This document shows positions 31,801-43,400 of a DNA stretch of 64,000 nucleotides, one piece after another. Below the pieces are notes generated by a model. It was not told the origin of the DNA. It saw only the letters and a list, made by a program, of their open reading frames with translations, and did not search any database. Every line of letters begins with the position of its first letter. Positions within the stretch are counted from its first letter, which is position 1. The DNA comes from Anaeramoeba flamelloides (lineage: Eukaryota > Metamonada > Anaeramoebidae): NCBI GenBank assembly GCA_027625915.1, contig JANTQA010000008.1:9408501-9472500 (forward strand). The letters are read 5' to 3'. Both the position numbers and the translations under genes were made by a program.

Positions 31801-33990
31801 GTGGGTTTTATCCCATATCCTTATCAAAAAATAATTTTCAAATTTTTGGATCAGAATCATTTTTTCTAATTTTGAAAAATTTTGTTTTGCTTTTTCAAAT
31901 TTTTATTTTTCTTTTGTTATTCAATTTTTAGTTTTTCAATTTTTCTTTCTTTTTCAAATTTTTGTTCAAATTTCTTTTTCTTTTTCTTTTTTATCATTAT
32001 CTTTTTCTTTTTTCTTTTCTTTTCTTTTTTCCTTTTTTTTTTAAAATTTTGTTTACTTTTTTTCTTTTCTTTTTTCCTTTTTTTTGCAAAAGATCACTTG
32101 AAAAAAAAAAAATCTTCGAAAATACAAATAATCATCAAAGAAAATTAAGACCCGGTAAGGTCTTTTAAAATGAATTTAATTATTAGCAAAAAATCTACAT
32201 GTTAACCCTTTTTCAATGTGAAAGTTCAGTAATAAAAAATCTGTAATGATTATTTCAAAAATTGTGATTCACCTTTTTCAGTTTTTGGTTTTTATTTTTT
32301 TTAATTTTTAAAATATCAGGTTTTTATATGTTTAGAATAATTTCAAAGTGAATTATTAATGAGATTTAATTATTTAATTTTTCTTGAATACTAAAGAATA
32401 TATTTTTTTTTTTCAATTTATTATTTCAAGTGAGTCACAATTTTTGAAAGGGATGTTTATAACATCTTGAAATTTCGAAAAGAATTCAAAAAAAAATATT
32501 TTAAATAAAATTTGACCTGCTTTTTTGGAAATGGTTTATATATATATATATATATATAAGAAATTAAAAGAATATTTCTTAATTTTTCTTTTTAGTTATC
32601 ATATTAATAATATAAATAAAAAAAATCACGATACTTGTCATTATCATTCTCGAGTTTTCTGTTTATTTGTGAAGTGTTCTAGGTTTTTTTTACTTTTAGA
32701 AATAAACAGAAAATTTATTAAATTTTCTGTTTATTTCTAAAGTAAAAAAAAACCTAACGAAAATCAATATATTTTATAAATAAAACAGAAAATCTTTGAA
32801 AAGTCTATTTTAGGTTTTCGAGAATTCATAAGAATAGAGTAGAAAATTTAATTTGAATTAATTCTTTTTGATTATTGAAAATCACAAATAGTGTTTTTTT
32901 AATTTTTGTTTTGATTAGAAAATTAATAGAGTTTCAAAACAAAAACAAAAATTAAAAAACCCACGATACCAGTCATTAACTTTTCTCGAGATTTTATATT
33001 TGATTCAGAAAATCAATTGATTTTCCAGATAGGCAACGAACTTCCGGAAATCCTCTATAACTCATGATACTCGAAAAACTCTACAGAACTCCCCATTTAA
33101 ACTAAAATTCCAAAATTTTCCACACATTAAAAACATTTAAAAGAACCACAATTATACAATTCCATTCAAATTGGAAATAATTTTGATTTTTGTAAAATGT
33201 GAAAATCATTTTTTCATCTTTTCGTTTTTTTGTTTTCATTTCATTTTTTGAATTATCGGACCTGTTTCTTTCCTTTCGATCAATAATTTTAACGAACAGT
33301 TGATATTAGGTTAAGGTTGGGTTCTTCCAAATAGAAGAACTCAAATAAAATTAGTTAAGGGTATCTAACCATTTGATCGTTCAATAATTCCTTTTAGAAT
33401 TTTAACAAATTTACCAATGCATTTTTTTTGTACTGTTTTATCTCCAAAATATTTTAACACACCGATAATTTATTTGTATTGATAATTATTTATTTTTTGT
33501 TTTGTGAGTATTTTAATTTATAAATAATTATTAACATTTCAATTAGTGAATAGCTCTAATTTGGTATTTCTTCGAGAATTGATTAAATATGATTTTTTTT
33601 TTTTCAAAAATTGAATTTTGGTGTGTTAAAAATTTTGAATTGGGGTTTATTAACATGAGTAATAATCAGAAAAAGTATAAAAATATTTTTCATAATAAAA
33701 TATGATTTATACACCTTATTTTTGACATTGATTTCTTTAATAATTTCTTCATTATTATTTATAACTTCTATTTATTCATTTAGACGAAGAAAATGTCAAT
33801 TGGAGCTCACTTTTCAAAATTAAGCGAATCGATTTCTGGATTAATGGATTTTAATAAATTCTTTAAAAATCGTAAAAGTATATTTTCAAGCTATATAAGA
33901 ACAATTGAATTTTTATCTTGTCCAACAATCAATACTTCAAATGCAATTAAAGATTTTGAAAAGTTTTTAAAGGATTTTTTTGGAAAATAA
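28860..33990 (+). CDS. PIGQ: PIG-Q/Gpi1, subunit of GPI-N-acetylglucosaminyltransferase, 2 exons
   Basis: Gpi1/PIG-Q stabilises the ER complex that adds GlcNAc to phosphatidylinositol, the first step of GPI-anchor synthesis. Exon 1 (28860-31112) encodes 751 aa. It holds an N-terminal soluble domain (about 1-190), a Lys/Glu-rich insert of roughly 200 residues, then the multi-span Gpi1 domain from about residue 392. The family signature GAPAGLKLN is at about 528-536, followed by SSCLGGLSIMLSLASDLL, SGKKRNILRKRNDSC and GQLLLGTIFFTLITFLLPT, all close to human PIG-Q. A phase-0 donor (CAA|GTAAGT at 31113) and acceptor (TTTAG at 33783) add a 68-residue exon, MSIGAHFSKLSESI..., resembling the family's C-terminus. 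Without splicing the frame stops at 31142. The insert is far from the family norm and looks disordered. Confidence 0.88.
31748..32455. mobile_element. Family A element, copy 3 (reverse)
   Basis: Matches 20490-21165: TTTGACTAACTTTATAATG, GGATCAGAATCATTTTTTCT, AAGGTCTTTTAAAATGAATT, GTGAGTCACAATTTTTGAAA. The T/C-rich core is expanded. Non-coding. Confidence 0.7.
32625..33075. repeat. Hairpin-module cluster 6
   Basis: Contains a near-perfect hairpin at 32683-32759 (AGGTTTTTTTTACTTTTAG ... AAAAAAAAACCTAACG). Around it are diverged units with AGGTTTTCGAGAATTCAT, a further palindrome at 32893-32970 (TTTTTTTAATTTTTGTTTTG and its mirror), and GAAAATCAATTGATTTTC. Confidence 0.75.
33105..33660 (+). repeat. 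Family F element, copy 3 (uninterrupted)
   Basis: The reference copy: ends CTAAAATTCCAAAATTTTCC and the mirror-like AAAAATTTTGAATTGGGG. Inner marks: CAAATAGAAGAACTCAAATA, GGTATCTAACCATTTGATCG. Non-coding. Confidence 0.65.
33784..33990 (+). CDS. PIG-Q, terminal exon (putative)
   Basis: 68 codons plus TAA after a TTTAG acceptor, open in the phase left by exon 1. The segment with SIGAHFSKLSESI can be matched to the C-terminal region of human PIG-Q (SWGALCRKL). If this join is wrong, it is an orphan short frame. Confidence 0.5.
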   Translation, partial: TKKMSIGAHFSKLSESISGLMDFNKFFKNRKSIFSSYIRTIEFLSCPTINTSNAIKDFEKFLKDFFGK

Positions 33991-34045
33991 TTTACTTGGT
34001 TTTCATTCTTATTATTAATCAAAAAAAATACATTTAACATATAAG

Positions 34046-34625
34046 TATATAAACTCCATTTCACTCAAAGGGGCCCAGCCAAAAATGAAAAAGTCGCTTT
34101 GTTTCAAAGAATCAACCAAACTTAGATTGTTTAGAAATACGAGAAACAATAAACTTCTTATAAGAGTCCATAATTATAAAAGAAACCCCTGAACAAACCA
34201 TAAATTTTAAAAAAAAAAAAAATGTTAAAAAATTTTTTGGGCCCCATTCATTGGAACGTCTCGTGCAAAATTCTCAATTTCTTTAGGAAATTAAAATCGT
34301 TGATAATAAGATTTTTTACTTATAAATGTATGAATTTTAAAAGAACATACAAAGATTAACTTTTCTTAATGTTTATTTCGTTTTTCAAACATTTTTTTTT
34401 TCAAAATTAATTTTTTAAAAAAAAAAATAAAAAAGAAAAGAAGAAAAAAAAAAAAAAAAGAAAAAGCAAAAAAAAAAAACAAAATTTTACAAAATGAGAA
34501 AAAATGATTTTGATCTAAAAATTGAAAATTTTAGTTTGATAAGAAGAATGAATTAAACTCATAGAATGTCTTCTATTTCTTCAATAAAACTGGGCCCCTT
34601 TGACTGAAAAAGAGTTTATATATAT
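34046..34625. mobile_element. Family Q element, copy 4 (best preserved)
   Basis: Inverted ends TATAAACTCCATTTCACTCA + AAGGGGCCCAG and the mirror CTGGGCCCCTTTGACTG..GAGTTTATA. It holds AAAAAATGATTTTGATCTAA after a long A/G run. Non-coding. Confidence 0.75.
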
Positions 34626-35034
34626 ATATATTATATAATTTTATTTCTTTTTTTTTTTTACTTGTTTAAAAATTTATTAATACATATTATAAAATACTAT
34701 AGAAAGAAAATATACAAATTAACTGAAAATTCTTTTAAAAAATAAATTCGAATGGGAGTCATTATTAATCACATCCATTAATTTTTTTTATTGTTTATGT
34801 TCATTTTATTTTTAAATATTGTTTATTTTTGAAATTTTATAATCTTACAAAAAATTCACATAATATAAATTATTTTCATAATTATTGATACCTATTAATG
34901 ATATTAAAATGTCATGTCATATTTCCAAGAGTTAAAAAGAAAGAAGGGATATATTATAAAAAGATCGATGATATATATTTTTCAATTTTTTTTTTTTTTG
35001 AATATGGTAAATTTTCATTCATCTGAACTTTGTT

Positions 35035-35700
35035 ACAGTCAAAGCACTGGCCTAATATTTTTTCCCAATATCAATTATTTTATTAGCATTGAAATTTAAA
35101 GAACAAATAAGAAATAAACAAAATAATACACATTAAAGAAGAGTTGATACCAATATGAAATAAAACTAATAAATCAATAAATTTACTTAAAAATAGAAAA
35201 ACCCAAATTCGTAGGGACCCATTGAGAAAAACAACAATGTTCGTTTTGATCTTCTACTAGTATTTGAATAATAAATAGGAAAAAATTTCACTTCATTTTC
35301 CATACTTTTCTATTAAGAAATCAAGTTCCCAAACGAAGAGTGTTGGGATTTGTGGCACCTATTTGAGAAAAACAAAAATGTATATTTTGGTTTCCTATCA
35401 AAGATCCAAATTAAATTCCAATAAAAATCTATATAATTTTATCAAAATAATTTTCACTATTTCAATAACAGTAGAATAAAAGCTTTTGACAAGTGACTAT
35501 CGGTCTTGCAAAAAAAAAAAATTGTAAATGAATTCGGTGTTAAACAAAAATCGAAAAAAAAAAAGCAAAAATCTGAAAAAATGATTTCAATTTGGAAATT
35601 TTCAAAATATTTTTTTTTTGTACTAAAATTTTTCAAACACTTTAAAAACATGTAATTCATTACAAATAGGCCTTTTTTGCTGAAAAATGATTTATAAGAG
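35035..35700. mobile_element. Family E element, copy 2, with CTGG MITE inside
   Basis: Matches copy 1: CAATATCAATTATTTTAT, AAATAAGAAATAAACAAAAT, TGTTCGTTTTGATCTT, then the MITE, then GATCCAAATTAAATTCC. Ends with TGCTGAAAAATGATTTATAA. Confidence 0.6.
35256..35400. mobile_element. CTGG-family MITE, copy in family E copy 2
   Basis: Begins TA|CTAGTATTTGAATAATAAAT. The right terminal repeat is lost. Confidence 0.6.
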
Positions 35701-36198
35701 AAAAAAAAATATCTAGTTATGTTATATTAACCAATTACAAAAAAGTCGAGGAAATTTATTTTAAATATATATATATAAAGTTTAAATCGAAGATAAATAT
35801 TCATGCTCGTTATTTTTCATAAATTATATCTACATAATAATTCAATTTTTTTGGTCGATATTATATAACTTTTATCATAGATATATACATTTCTTTCTTA
35901 AATCTCAATGATATTTTTGAGGTGTAAATTTTTTTTTCTAATATTCTTCTTTTTAATCATTGTAGGATTTTTTCAAAGGGGTTTTAATATTGATTTAATT
36001 TTATAGAAAAGGGGGGAATTCTCACATATTTGTATAGTTTTAGTAATATCTTTTGGATTATTATTATATTGCTGGTTTTTTATTCTTGTATATTTTTTTG
36101 TAACTCATTATCAATAAATAAACCATACATTATGTATTTAATTTCTATTATTGTAATAAAATTTCGAATTTAATATATTAAAAAAAAAAAAAAACTCA

Positions 36199-36385
36199 GT
36201 TTCAAATTTAAGGAATAAACTATCAAAGAAATTTAATGTACAAAAAAATCTCAAATTAAGGCACAAAATTTGGAATTTTTATTTTTACAATTTATTTTCC
36301 TAGAATCTGAATTTTGTACCTTAATTTGAGATTTTTATTGTGCCTTAAATTTCGTTGATAGTTTATGCCTTAAATTTGGAACTGA
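36199..36385. mobile_element. Family M palindromic MITE, copy 2
   Basis: CAGTTTCAAATTTAAGG ... CCTTAAATTTGGAACTG with inner TCTCAAATTAAGGCACAAAA and its mirror. Nearly the whole element is one hairpin. Confidence 0.75.
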
Positions 36386-36389
36386 AGGT

Positions 36390-37139
36390 AAAAAAGTTTA
36401 AAAAAAATTTGCAAAAATGAATTATTATTATTATTTTTATCAATATCAATTAAAAAAAAATACAATAACGTAACTCCTTTATCTTTCAACTATTAAGACT
36501 TTTTATTATTATCCAAATCTGGACTAAAAACAAATAACAAAATAAATATATTAGAACATAAATATCATTTTAAATCTTTTATTTTAAACTTGATGAAATT
36601 TAGGTGAATTTGTGATACTAAGAGATATTTTGATGACCGTTTCTATCAGCTTATATTCAAAATTCAATTTAATTTAAAAAATTGAAACTTATACATCGTT
36701 ATTAAATTCCAATTTACATTCTATGTGTAAGGTATAATGTTTTGATCGTTAACTCATTCTTTACAAACTTGAAGAAATCATACAACAATAAAGACTTTAA
36801 ATAAAAATTAATCAATAGCTTTAAGTACTCTATGAAGTTTATGATGCACAATAGATTTCTCAACATAAATTAAAGTAGAAAAATGGTTCTTGTAAAATAT
36901 TAAAATTTCAATTTTTTTTTAGGAATTTACTATTATTGGTTCAAACGTTTTTGACTTACCATCTTGATATTCCAATTGAAAAGTTTCGACAATTATAAAT
37001 CCTTTGTGAGATGAAAAGATCACTTCATTTTCTTTTAAAGTATATAAGATTAAAATGATCTTTAGATTTACCAATACGATTGAATATAAAGATTTTCCTA
37101 TTCTTATTCTCTAAATATACTAAATTTAATAATAAATAC

Positions 37140-37175
<36 letters not shown>

Positions 37176-37635
37176 CTTTTTCTAGTTTATTTTTTGATGA
37201 AAAACTAATTTACTAATGTATATAACTGAATATTAAAATAGAAATTTTTTTATTATAATAGACTACTTCAGTTTCAAAATAAATATTTAGTTTCAAAATT
37301 TGATTTTTAATTTGCCAATGATTTTGAAATGGAGTTTATAATCGATTTTATTGTTTAGCCTTGTTTTGTTCGAGAATTTTTTCAAACTTTTGAATCAATA
37401 GTATTTTCCAAAAATCCCAAAATATTATAATATTTTAACAAAACTTTTATGTGAAAAACTTTGTAAACACTTTTAAGGACCATGTTTTATATCCAATTAT
37501 AACCAATTTAAAGTTTTATTTGTATTGTAAATTTCTTTTTAAATCATAAAACAACATAAAATTTAAGGGGGTAGTATTTTTTAAATATAAAATGAAATCT
37601 AATTAAGATCTTAAAAATTTTTTTTAATTTGTGTT
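36390..37635. other. AT-rich intergenic stretch with a long T run
   Basis: No gene or repeat recognised. A run of 32 T lies at about 37144-37175. Confidence 0.4.
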
Positions 37636-37639
37636 TAGA

Positions 37640-38350
37640 CTTCACTAGTATGAAAAAATAAAATTGAAAAAAAAAAGTTAGACTAAACTACAATTGCAAT
37701 TATCATTTCATACTTGTTAATTGAGCTTATTCACAATATAACCAACATTCCAGTTCTTAAACTTCTTGAGGCTATTGTATTTATTGTTGTCAATAGTACC
37801 ACGATTTTGAAAAGTCTCTAGTCTAGAAAAAAAGGTCTATTTTGGGGTAAAAAATTTTCAATGGATGTGACAATGAATTTTCTTTAAACTCAACTTTAGG
37901 ATATTTTTTTGAAGAGATAATAACTAATAGTTTTGAAAACACTCTACTCATTCAAAAAAAATCAAATACAGAAAAAAAATAACTGATGATAAATATTGGA
38001 AAATCAAAGAAAAAATATTTTTTCCAATTTAAAACATTAAATTATTCTTTAATAGTCCAAATGATTAGTTCCCTATTTGAAATATTTTCATTAGATTTAA
38101 AATACTTTTAAAGTATTATAAAATGACCTCTTATCTGTGAAGAAAAAAGTTTTCAAATTTTTTACTATTAAATTGAAAAAAAATATTACTGGAAAATTGG
38201 ATTTTCCAATTTAAATTGTAAAATATCTTTAAAAATATTTTTTGATCAAAGATCCTTTATTAACCAATAGTTTATATTCTAATTGAAGTTAGTAAAAAGG
38301 GTAAAATTAGCAAATATTTAATTTTTTTTTTGAAAAAATTTTTTCATGAT
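37640..38350. mobile_element. Family L element, copy 4, without a hairpin cluster
   Basis: Continuous L copy: CACTAGTATGAAAAAATAAA, CCAACATTCCAGTTC, CAAAGAA-like centre, TTAGTTCCCTATTTGAAAT, TTTCATGATCGTG. At 38001-38020 it reads ATAAATATTGGAAAATCAAA straight through the point where copy 1 holds hairpin cluster 1. Confidence 0.7.
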
Positions 38351-38960
38351 CGTGTTATGAACTAGATGAATTAACCCAAATTTAAACAATTTATTAATTT
38401 GAGTCACTTTTTTGAAATTCAAAATTTGCATGTTTCAAATATAAAACGAAAAAAAGTAACTTATTATTTTTTTTCATTATTAACTTAATTCTTGAAAATG
38501 GGAAAACCTATTTTTCGTTTTATGTTGGAAAGTATTGATTTCGAAAGCATTTTTATAATTTGGTTATTCTTTTTCTTTGATTACTATTTTAATTCAAATC
38601 TTAACTAATAAAACTAATTAAACTATAAGTGTTTCAATAAATGAATATTTGATAGGAGCCTAACAAAATTTTATCAATTCAATTTAGATCTATTAAACAA
38701 AAAAATTTTTATCTTTTAAGATTTTGAAAAAGTTGTTTTCTGGTTTTCAAAAAATGAAAAAAAATTACAAAAATAATTTCAATTTTGAAAAATTTTTTTA
38801 ACCTATTTTCTGGTGTTATTCTCAAATACTCTTAGAACAATTCAAATTATTTTTGGCAGAAAAAAACTGATTTTGGATTTAGAGGATAAAATTAACTTTA
38901 ATTCCCAAATATCTTCAAGAAAATTTTATTTTAAAAAAATTGAATTTTATCTAAAAACAA
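38345..38960. repeat. Family G element, copy 1
   Basis: Shared with 43240-43900 (reverse) and 63290-64000: TTAAACAATTTATTAATTTG, TTTTATGTTGGAAAGTATTG, AATAAAACTAATTAAAC. Non-coding. Confidence 0.65.
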
Positions 38961-39039
38961 AAATAAATTTTCCAAGTAAAATGTTTAAATGAACTTAAAA
39001 TTTTAATTATTATAACTACCCTTCGTCGAAAAATACAAT

Positions 39040-39845
39040 TATTTTCTAATCTGTTGAATATATCAATTTATTGTGTACCAAAAGTTTTATCCCAAAATTG
39101 AAAAAAAATCTTTATATTAATATTACTGGTAATAAAGACTTGTTTTTGTATAATAATCATCAAAATGTTAATAAAGGGGGTAAAAACTTATTATGATGTG
39201 GAAATATATGAATTTAACATTGTGGAAAAAAGGTGAAACAGGGAAAAAAAGTGAAACATGGTTTTAAATTGGGAACCTTACTGAAAATTCAAAGTCAGAT
39301 CAATGAAAAAAAGAAAATATAAAAAAATAAAGAAAAAATGAAGTATTCAGTACAATAACAATTTTTTAATTACTATCTTTTTGGATGGGCTTTTCTTTGA
39401 CTGATCAATTATTAAAAATTTGTTCAAAAAATTGACTATTTTTGAGATCTCTTAAACCACACCAACAATTTCAATAAATCAAGTAGATTTAAATTGTATT
39501 AGTTGGGTTGATTGAAAATAATATAATGGGTTGTTATTTGAAGTTAATTGTTTTCTTCTTTTTATTGATTTTACTTTTCATTTTCAGTAACGTTCCCAAT
39601 GAAAAACTGTGCTTCACTTTTTTTCCAAAACTGTTCATAGTTTTCAATTTCATAAAAAATGGAAAAAAAAAAATTGATCTAACAAAACTAATTTTCTTTT
39701 ATGGCTTTCTTCGTCGATCAGAATTTTTTGACACTTGGCATATACAAAATTTGTAAGTATAGAATACCACCAATAACATATTTAAAAATTTTACCTTTCT
39801 GTAGTCGAAGACTGATCCCTTAAAAACCTTATTTTAAAACAAAAT
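39040..39845. repeat. Family P element, copy 1, interrupted by family I
   Basis: The outer parts match 42690-43035 in reverse: TATTAATATTACTGGTAATA on the left; CACTTGGCATATACAAAATT and TCGAAGACTGATCCCTT on the right. Confidence 0.6.
39222..39626. mobile_element. Family I element, copy 1, inserted in family P
   Basis: About 400 bp with inverted ends GTGGAAAAAAGGTGAAAC..GTTTTAAATTGGGAAC and GTTCCCAATGAAAAACTG..CACTTTTTTTCCA. The 82-codon frame here is not a gene. Confidence 0.75.
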
Positions 39846-40233
39846 AAAACAAAACAAGGTCTGGATATTATTTGAATTTTTCTTACTACAAGTAAATCAT
39901 AAAATTTCAATAAAAAATCAATATAACAACCAATTATTTCACCCAACATTTAAAATCAATAAATTCCGGAGAACAACTTTTTATAGAAACAAAGACCGAA
40001 AAATTTTTTTAATTTTGCAAAAAGTTACTGTTTTTTTTTTAATTAGGCAAAAAAAAACCATCCTTTTTTGAAATATAATTGTGTTCAAAACCCAAACAAT
40101 TGTGTGTAACAAATAACAATTTTTAATTTATTACTTGTTCGATGTTTTCTAAATAAACATTTTGTAATTAAAAAAACAGAAAAATAATCTAATCATTTTT
40201 TCGTTTTGAAAACCTAATGAAATAAATTTCTCA

Positions 40234-40405
40234 ATGAGCCAAAAACCAAATCAAATCAGAATTGTTTGTGGTAGTTGTAAAAAACATGAACCTACATTTT
40301 TTTGCCCAAAATGCAACCTAAAATTGTGTAAACTCTGTAAAAACAAAAAACATGCAACTGAATCAATAAGTAAAAAACATGGAGTTGTGCTGATCAATGA
40401 GCCTA
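40234..40405 (+). CDS. B-box/PH/RhoGAP gene, exon 1 (B-box)
   Basis: Ends in phase 1 at CCT A|GTAAAT; reading on reaches a stop at 40417-40419. Carries all eight putative zinc ligands. Confidence 0.75.
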
Positions 40406-43400
40406 GTAAATTAATTTGAATTTCTTTGTTTTCATCTTCTTTAACACCTTAATGGTTTATTGTTTTTTTTTTTTTTTTAAAATTTTTTACTCTTTTTCTT
40501 CTTTTGTGTAAATCAAAAAAAAAGAAAAAGAAGCAAAACCACTTGTCAAAAGAACATCCTGGAGAGAAAAAAATCCGAAAAAAACTGAACCAAAATTCCA
40601 AAGGGCTGTATTTCGACAACAAAAACAGATGCCAGATCACAAACCAACCATAAATAAAGAGAAAAAAGAAAAAACTACCAATCACCAAAACAAAAATCCT
40701 TATTCAGAAAAGAAAACAACAAAAACAAATGGCCAAAAAAAACCTTTCAACACAAACAAAACTACAACTACCCAAAACCACAGATCAACAAGCACAACAA
40801 AAATACAACCAGAAATCAAAAACAAAACCAAAACAGAAATCCAAATGGAAAACAAAAAAAAAGAAAAATTATCAAAAACAGAAGAAAAACTAAGGGGAAT
40901 TAATCAAAAAAAATTAGAGTCCCAACAAAATGAAAACAAATTAAAAGAAATTGCAAAACAAAAAAAACAACTACTTCAATTCGAAAAAGAACTAGCCGTA
41001 AAAAAAGTGAGTCTGGAATCCTCAAACCTCAAAATCCATTATGAATCACAACCGCAATTTGATGTTGATTTATTTATTGATCCAAAGAAACCTTTTAAGG
41101 AAGGTTGGCTCTGGAAAAGAGGTGACACCATAAAAACATGGAAAAAACGATATGTTCGGCTTTATTCTGATCGGCTAATATATTACGAAAACGAAAACTC
41201 CAAAGAAGAGAAGGGAACCATTTCTTTGTATAACGCAAAGCCTGGTAAAACACTAGTCCAGAAAAAAAGACAAATTCTCACCATAGAGACATCTGAAAGG
41301 GTTTGGCATATCGGTTGTGATACAACTGAAAAAAGAACAGAATGGCTTTCAGCAATTACAAGAATAATTTTTTATTGTAATAAGGTTTGTGAGATGATCT
41401 TTTCTATTTTCTTTTTTTTTTAATATTGATTTGGATGACAACGGATATCGCTATGACTATTATTATTACTACTATTATTTTCCAATTAAAAAATGAAAAT
41501 TTTTAGTTCACATTCCCCAAAATATTTTTAGATGAATATAAGCTGAAGAAAATTCAAAGATCTTTACAACATCTTTTAGAAATGATATTTTTAGACAATA
41601 AATTAAACTTCCTGAGTTAACACTAAGACAAAATTTTTACTCTGATAATTTGATTGTAGCGGTAATAATTAATATTCATTTTGGAAATTGAAATAAAAAT
41701 TTTCATTTATTAATTGGAAAATAACATTATTAAAATTATTAACATGATTACTATACAATTACTATTCACTAATACATTATTTAAATTGAGAATCTTTTTT
41801 AATTTTTCAGACTCACGAAAAAATTACATAATAGAGGATTTGACGAGATCTTTTTAAATTCACAGGAAAGTTATAAAATCGCGATTATTGTGAAAAAATC
41901 ACGATTAATATTAGAAAATCTCGATAATCAATAATACCGTGATAATATTAGAAAACAGCGATATTCAAAAAATCGAGATAATTAATAATATTACGATAAA
42001 TGTCTCAAAATCGTGATAAATGTCAAAATATCATGATAAAAATTTATTTTCAGATATAATAGTTGATGTTTTTTTAGAGGTTAATTCAACAGTATTTTTA
42101 AAAAGTAAAAATTTTTGATTGATCAAAAAACAGATCCTATTGAAAAAAAAAATTAATTTTTAAAGAATCAACAAAAAAGAAAGCAAATTGAATCAATGAT
42201 CAGATCAAAGAGTTTTATTCGTATTTTCTTTTGATTTGGTTAACAGATCTATCCATCCTTTATGATCAACAGCAACAGTAATAAAAAAGTCAAATAAATA
42301 GTTTCCAGTCATATTGAAGTATTATAAATTACCATGAAAAAAATAAGGCTTCTTAATACTACCAACCCTTCATGAAATCTTTAAAGAATGTGAAATTCGG
42401 TTAAATCATTTTATTTATTCTATGAAAGCTGAAAGTTTGTATAACTTTTCAAAAGATTTCTCAATAACCTAGACACACTTTTGCTAATTATTGAGAATTT
42501 TTATAGATTTGTCTTCTTGTTCTTCTTCTTCTTCCATTATCTAATCATTACACATAAAATTCAACTTGAGTTTAAAGGTTTTTGTTTTGATCGTTCAACA
42601 ATCCAATAAGAAGGAAAATTACTCTTTCTTCTTTCCAGTTTATTTAACCGGTAAAGGAAATACCCCGATTTTAAAAAAACTTTACCTATTTTATATTTAA
42701 GGGATCAGTACTCTACGACAACAAGGCAAAATTTTTAAAATATGCTATTGATGATATTCTCTACTTACAAATTTTGGATATGCCAAGTGTCTAAAAAATC
42801 TGATCGACTAAGAAAGCCAAAAAAGAATATGTTTTTTATTTAGAACAATTTTTTTTTAATTTTTCTGAAAAAGAAAACTATTAAATTCATTTTATTTCTT
42901 TTTATAAAAAATTTTTACCCTGTTTATTACTATTTTCATCATTGTTATACAATAACAAGACTTTGTTACCAGGAATATTAATATAAAGATTTTTTTTCTT
43001 TTTTGAGATAATTCTTTTGGTTAACCAAAAAAAAATGATTTATTCAAACGATTGAACAATAATTGTATTGTTTTAAGAAGAATGGTTAGAATATTCAAAG
43101 TTTTGTGGTCATTTAAAATTTTTACTCAGAAATTTTGTTTTTGTTTTAAGATGAAATTCGATTTTTCAAAACAAATATTATTGAAGAATTTTAAATTACA
43201 CTCTAGTTGAAATTTTGAAATTTTATCCTAAAATTCAAAATCAATTTTTTTCATTCAAAAATGATTTAAATTGTTATAAGGATTCTTGAGAATAAAACCA
43301 AACAATAGGTTAAAAAAATTTTTCAAAATTGAAAATTATTTTGCAATTTTTTTCATTTTTTGAAAACCAGAAAACAACTTTTTTAAAACCTTAAAGAATA

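Larger units (their letters stand above)
31113..33783 (+). other. PIG-Q intron
   Basis: Phase-0 intron of 2.7 kb, GTAAGT...TTTAG. It contains family A copy 3, hairpin cluster 6 and family F copy 3. The join is inferred from phase and from the sense of the C-terminal exon. Confidence 0.55.

Noticed and set aside
39508-39756. 82-codon + strand frame
   Set aside because: Spans the junction of families I and P.
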